From Tethya wilhelma (lineage: Eukaryota; Porifera; Demospongiae; Tethyida; Tethyidae): 64,000 bases of DNA. Below the pieces are notes generated by a model. The model saw nothing but the letters and a program-made list of their open reading frames with translations, had not been told where the DNA came from and did no database searches. A program made the translations under genes and the position numbers. The stretch covers positions 12,878,270 to 12,942,269 of the forward strand of contig CAXIPT010000002.1 in the NCBI GenBank assembly GCA_964030475.1, given 5' to 3'. Positions 59,215 to 64,000 of the stretch are shown here, one piece after another (position 1 is the first letter of the stretch; every line of letters begins with the position of its first letter).

Positions 59215-61507
59215 TTATTTAACCATATTTGGACAAGGTTTAATGTACACTGTGAGATTTGCTATGGATATTCCAGCATCTTTGCATGGACCATCAGCAT
59301 AGAGATGAAGTTCCTCAGTGTTGTGAGGAGAGAGTATACTGTAGACCAAATCTGTACAGCTACCATCTCCATTAGTCTCTTGAATAGATTGTCCCTCACC
59401 AAGTTCTGCTGCTAGTGATACATATGCATGTATTTTGGGCACACCAGTAGTACCGATTGCTATTGAGTTGTTGATATGGTCAACTGCTACAAGTGACACT
59501 GTAAATGTTTGTCCTTTTCTAACATATTTTGGCTGAAGATGGTAACTGCAGTCTGGTTGGTTTTCTTTACAAAAACAGACACGAACTGGATCAGATGAAA
59601 TTGTTTCATTTGAGTCAACATCCTGCAGTTTAAGATTAGTAATATTGAGAATATAGGAAATGCTGCTTATTAGAGGACTAGTAAGATCATAGCTTAAAAC
59701 TGTTTCAGCATTGGGACTCACACCACACCTGTCCAACAGACCACCATAAAGTGCATCTCCTGCTATTTCTGCAGAATTGTCAATAAAGTACGTGTTGCGA
59801 TGATTGCTCTCATTGGTGGGCCTAAGTATTGTAGCAGTTCTAAGTTTAAAAATGTCATTAATACTATATGGTAATAATTCTTGAATAAAGCATTCTTTGT
59901 AGATGGTGGTTGTATTACTGAATGGTGTGGCATAACAAATTGTAGAAGCTGTGTCTTCTACATACACAGCTCCTCCGTAATTTGCTGTGTTGTTATTGAA
60001 ATAAAACAATATCCATTTTGATGAGTTATCGATGCAGGATTGAAAATCTGAGTGACATTCTGGTTTTGTTTTTAGCAAGTAGACTTTAGCACTTCCTACC
60101 AAACGCATTCCACCTCCTCTCTCAGCATGATTGCTAACAATGTATGTTTTTGCTCCATTCGTCAATATTATTGTTGAACTGATAGCGTAAATACCTCCAC
60201 CTCCAAACCCTGCAAAATTTCTGTAAATATTGATCTGTTTTTTAAAGTTCAGTTCACTCTGATAGGCAAAGATGCCTCCACCAAACTCTGATGCTGTGTT
60301 GTGAGATATAGTTACAATTCCATAAGCATAGAGTTTGCTTTCTATAGTGGTAATGGCTCCACCTCGTATTGCCCTGTTGTCCACGAGGTTGACTCGACCA
60401 ATGAAGTATATTGCACTTTGAAAGGTACTCAGTGCTCCTCCTTCTTCTGATGTATTAGACTTCTCAATGTTTGTGTACCCAGTGAATGTTACATTGCAAG
60501 ACTGAAGAACTACAGATCCAACATTGTTTATTAGTGTAGTATTGCCCGAAAACTTTAATGTACTTTGAATGGCAAAAATTGTCCCTTGGCTACCGATGTT
60601 TTTTTGTATACAGAGCAAACTATTACTGTTAAATGCTACCAAAAGAAAGTAAAATACTGAGCCTTTGTTTGCGTTATTGTTACTAAAAATACAGTTAACT
60701 ATATATTGACACATTTGAAAACACTATGTTGGGTAGTAGCTTTTTTTTGTTCATAGCATACACTGCACCACCCTTTCCACCATCACCTGCATGTGCAGTT
60801 GCTTTGTTTCCACTGAGTGTGCTATTGACTAAAGCATGGCTAACTATAACCAACAATACACTGGAGTCATCATAATACACTGCTCCACCTCCTGCATGCT
60901 GATACCCTGTCATAGTATTCAAGCAAAGTTTACTATTGACTATAGTGATATTATGACTTATAAGTGAACATATACTGCTCCACCTTTTGCATACTGTCCG
61001 GTCACAATGTTTCTATTGAGTATAGAGTTTATTATAGTGATATTCGGACTTCTCTCAGGAAACATTGCTCCACCCCTTCCATCCAAATCTCCAGTCACAG
61101 TGTTATTGCTGAGGCTAGATTTGACCATGGTGATATTAGGAGTTGCTTGAGAGAAAAATGCTCCACCACTTCCACTCTTTGCAGTTACAGTGTTGTTGTT
61201 GAATGTACTATTGACTATAGTGATATTGGGACTGGAGTGAGCACATACTCCTCCTCCAGCTCCATTCCTATCTCCAGTCACAATGTTATTGTTGAGAGTA
61301 GCATGCATTGACCATGGTGATATTAGGACTTGACTTAGCATACACTGCTCCACCAAATCCCTGATCTCCAATCACAATGTTATTGTTGTGATAAGAACTG
61401 ACTATTATGATATTGGGACATGAATAAGCATACACTGCTCCACCAAATCCATTCCGATCTCCAGTCACAATGTTATGGTTCAGAGTAGCATTGACGATGG
61501 TAATATT
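59215..61507 (-). pseudogene. Beta-helix surface protein gene, 3' part after the transposon
   Basis: It starts at the target duplication (61502-61507) and continues the gene cut at 53171. Repeats GGAVYA-SSPNIT-VN and GGAITTIESKLYAYG fill 61500-59900, then a closing domain to TVYIKPCPNMVK and a stop at 59215. Frame changes occur near 61306 (an extra ATGC), 60958 and 60715, so the coding sequence is broken in several places. The last 500 codons are one clean frame (59215-60714). The expected continuation after CP (Gly-Phe and a Cys-rich stalk) is instead found in the opposite-strand gene at 57390-59171. Confidence 0.7.
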
Positions 61508-62011
61508 TATGAAGTGTTATTAGTGCCAAAATTATGCGATTATACTCTCAATATTATGAACATGGTTTGATGATTCACAAGGCGGTCTTGAATATATTAT
61601 GAAGGCGCTACTGCTTTTATGAAGGCGGTCTTGCTCTGCATGAAGGCGCTACTGCCTTTATGAAGGCGGTCTTGCTCTGCATGAAGGCGCTACTGCCTTT
61701 ATGAAGGCGGTCTTGCTTTAGATGAAGGCGCTACTGCCTTTATGAAGGCGGTCTTGCTCTGCATGAAGGCGCTACTGCCTTTATGAAGGCGGTCTTGTTT
61801 TAGATGAAGGCACTACTGCCTTTATGAAGGCGGTCTTGCTCTGCATGAAGGCGCTCTTGCTTTAGATGAAGGCGGCTGCAGAGATCGAGACAGCGCCACG
61901 GTCGGCCGGCCGGCCAGCAGCACAGCTCACGCGCATGCGCAGCTATGAAAATTATCACGCAATGTACACGTGGCTCAGCACGTGGCCGGCTAGAGCCAGA
62001 TCAGAGCAATT
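61508..62011. mobile_element. Left end of the IS3EU-like element: TIR and subterminal array
   Basis: The TIR starts TATGAAGTGTTATTAGTGCC at 61508 and runs about 85 bp with few differences from the right end. Tandem units of about 41 bp (GAAGGCGGTCTTGCTCTGCA, GAAGGCGCTACTGCCTTTAT) fill about 61580-61876, the inverse of the right array. AATATT at 61502-61507 is the target duplication. A GC-rich leader (61870-62000, with GCGCATGCGC) precedes the HECT gene start and probably acts as its promoter. Confidence 0.88.
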
Positions 62012-62494
62012 ATGGCGGCTAGTGGTGAAGGAGATGATGCCTGGGAAAGGGCCAAGAACCTGTTGCTAGGGGCTGTTGATGTAATGAAGCAAATAAAAGA
62101 CAAGAAAGAAGCTGGTTCATCATCACAGTCTGACAATCAGCGATCACGTTCACTGCCATCTACGTCATCTACAACCCCATCACTGTTGGAGTCTGCAAAG
62201 AAGCGTTCCAGTGCATACGAAGAGCACAGGCGTTTGTTTGGTTATCAGCCCTCGAAAGTCTACAGCAATAAGCGATGTATTTCAAGAGGGAAAGGAGGAA
62301 GAGGAAAGAGCAAGAAGAAAGCAGTGTTAACGTGGACAAAAGAAGTAATTTGTTTGAAAGATTCTGAGCAGGAATTCTCTCCTAGTACTGAAGAGAAAAT
62401 TGAACTTGCTAGACTAAACCTAGGATTGAGAAAGTTGGTTTTTTCTGTCGAGGGCGATGCGAATCATATCCATGACATGGTGATGGATGCATTT
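62012..62494 (+). CDS. Transposon-borne HECT protein, N-terminal part
   Basis: It starts MAASGEGDDAWERAKNLL at 62012 and is cut at the contig gap at 62495. The sequence has a basic low-complexity stretch (RGKGGRGKSKKKAVLTWTKE) and then a predicted ubiquitin-like or alpha/beta segment (EEKIELARLNLGLRKLVFSV). That order (basic linker, VLTWT, EKIELARLNLG) precedes the HECT domain in the animal E3-like proteins of the same kind. The HECT part itself is at 48525-50109. The apparent extension of the frame to 62545 crosses the N into unrelated sequence and must be ignored. The middle of the gene is missing from the window. Confidence 0.75.
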
Positions 62495-62495
62495 N

Positions 62496-63644
62496 TGGGA
62501 GAGAGTGAAGCAAGGCACACCTTCTTCAGGATATGGGGTGTTTGATGATGGTGTGACATAGTAGGTCTTAGCAGATGCAGTGAATGCTAGCAAAGCTAGA
62601 AATGAAATCGCTTTAGTCATGACACCCTTCAGGTGCATGTATTCAAAATCCGATACAAAATGGCACTTAATTGTATATGAGTCCACCTTTTAGGTTTGAA
62701 TGTCTTCTCTATACTATAATTATTAGACTGAACCTGAATAATGCATGTGTAATTGATACCATGTTTACTTAATAAACATATCCTATAAAGCGTCATTAAT
62801 GCTCTTTACCTTAATAACACTAAAGTATTTGGAAAATTCACATTCATAATTTTTAGCTTATTATTAGCAATTCACTGACTGTCATAATTAAATTTGGTGA
62901 TTTAATGCCACATATTACATATTGCCTGATTGAAAAAAACCCTGTAATGCCATGTATGTAGGTCTTGAGACCTAGCTGGTTCGGATGTCAACTATAGTAT
63001 CTATGCATGAATAGTAGTATACTATAGCTACGACTATTCTTTGCTCCAATGTCTTTGATTTCTAGTAGCTCATTGGAAGAGCATTCAACTAGAATTTGAA
63101 AGATCTGTATTCAAATCCCATGTAGCTAGATTTCACGATTTTTTTGAGTTTATCCATGCAACCATGATTATAGCTCCTGGCCGACTAAGCAAGATTGGAT
63201 TTATAAAATATAATATTATGGCACACTTTGTCAAGTTGGGAAGAACATGCTGGTCATGTATTAGAATCATGCGGGTCATATACATGCATTTGTAGGCCTT
63301 GAGATCTGTGTGGGACTACTATTTTATTCTCTGCTCCAATACTAGTGAGTTCTAGTAGCTCAGGGGTAAGGGCATTCGACTAGAATTCAAATACCTGGGA
63401 AAATTTGCCAAATTTACAGTACCCATACAGTTTCATTGGTTCTTCTTGTATAAGCCCATATACTCCTGGCATACTTTACATAATATTATACTGAATAAAT
63501 AGTGCATACGAACAAATCATTATGATACTGTATTCATTGCAAATAGGGTGGGCTTGCCCAAACATATGCAATGACTCTTAATTTTCATGCTTATACCTAT
63601 TGATAGTGTACACCTTTCTAGTAAATTTTTCTTTTCTTTGACTG
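62496..63644. repeat. Duplicate of 54350-55498, includes beta-helix gene start
   Basis: Contig-end overlap copy. 62496-62686 on the minus strand repeats the first 63 codons of the beta-helix gene (MDSYTIKCHF...), 62687-63644 its upstream flank. It is not an extra gene. Confidence 0.92.
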
Positions 63645-64000
63645 TATTCCCCAGAGAAAAACTGTTATATTTATAATAATAATATTATCACAGTCTTTAT
63701 TTTGAGTAGATTATCTAAGACTCAGCCTTGTTGAAAAATGTAAAGATTTAAAAGTTATAGCCTTACTTAATATCACTCATGTACATGGCTCATGTATTAC
63801 GTTTATTATTTTTATTACAAATTGGAATCCATGGAATGTCTCTCCTACAAAGTGTTTTGCTGCTATGAGTCAATTCCTTTATTCCACAAGACAATTTAGT
63901 GTGCATGCATGCATGTAATCTGAGCTTCATAGGAATTTCTCAACTGTAACATATTAATTATATACCCACAACCGCCCATGTGCCATGCATCCAGTTCAAG
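63645..64000. other. Upstream flank of the beta-helix gene, nothing recognised
   Basis: This is the only part of the last contig not present elsewhere in the window. It is AT-rich with no open frame of note and no repeat structure that I can name. Confidence 0.5.

Noticed and set aside
53075..61468. Horizontal transfer of a chlamydial Pmp gene
   Set aside because: The GGA/FxxN repeat resemblance is a general beta-helix feature, and the linked multi-pass membrane half and host-like context fit an animal surface family.
62012..62545. Full 177-codon protein
   Set aside because: The frame crosses the N at 62495 into the reverse of the beta-helix gene; only 62012-62494 is genuine.
62420..62686. 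Second beta-helix gene
   Set aside because: It is the contig-overlap copy of the first 63 codons of the gene at 54540.

Overview
The window is animal nuclear DNA: short introns with GT/AG ends, dense genes on both strands, many miniature transposons and CA/GA microsatellites, and orthologues of animal genes (TBC1D31, RPRD1, ADP/ATP carrier). The huge ankyrin-Roc-COR-death proteins, CARD membrane proteins, Ig receptors and extracellular beta-helix/multi-TM proteins suggest a sponge (Porifera, Amphimedon-like). That is inference from gene content; no marker gene settles it. The window is a scaffold of contigs joined by single N (376, 7374, 9731, 17470, 31376, 36988, 43280, 48524, 55499, 62495) and one N run (38107-38174). 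Several joins are demonstrably wrong or duplicated, which changes how the genes must be read.

Layout. 1-9.4 kb: an ankyrin-Roc-COR-death-domain gene whose COR exon appears twice because two contig ends overlap by 1572 bp. 10.1-21.8 kb: a mirror-image quartet, two divergent gene pairs in inverted orientation, each pairing a CARD two-pass membrane protein with a small secreted protein; transposons and a SINE fill the middle. 22-24.8 kb: a gene joining four ubiquitin-like domains, a coiled coil and a protein kinase. 25.2-28.1 kb: two tandem ADP/ATP-carrier genes, one with altered substrate residues. 28-30.9 kb: non-coding, with a transposon. 30.9-42.3 kb: an Ig/FN3 receptor gene interleaved with a contig carrying TBC1D31, RPRD1 and a coiled-coil gene. 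42.3-48.5 kb: mostly repeats plus a methyltransferase remnant.

48.5-64 kb holds the most striking structure: two halves of one DNA transposon lying on two contigs placed in the wrong order. Its left end, subterminal array and HECT-protein N-terminus are at 61508-62494. The HECT C-terminus, an IS3-like integrase transposase, the inverted array and the right end are at 48525-53170. Both ends carry the same 6-bp target duplication (AATATT), and the host gene, a beta-helix surface-protein gene, reads through in frame at the insertion point when the element is removed. The real contig order is therefore 55500-62494, then 48525-55498, then 62496-64000; the last two overlap by 1149 bp. The same host gene has frameshifts, and its C-terminal membrane half lies downstream in opposite orientation, as if inverted.

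Functional themes: death-fold signalling (death domain, CARDs), surface recognition (Ig receptor, CARD-TM/secreted pairs, beta-helix protein) and ubiquitin-related modules (ubiquitin-like kinase fusion, transposon-borne HECT) sit beside ordinary housekeeping genes.
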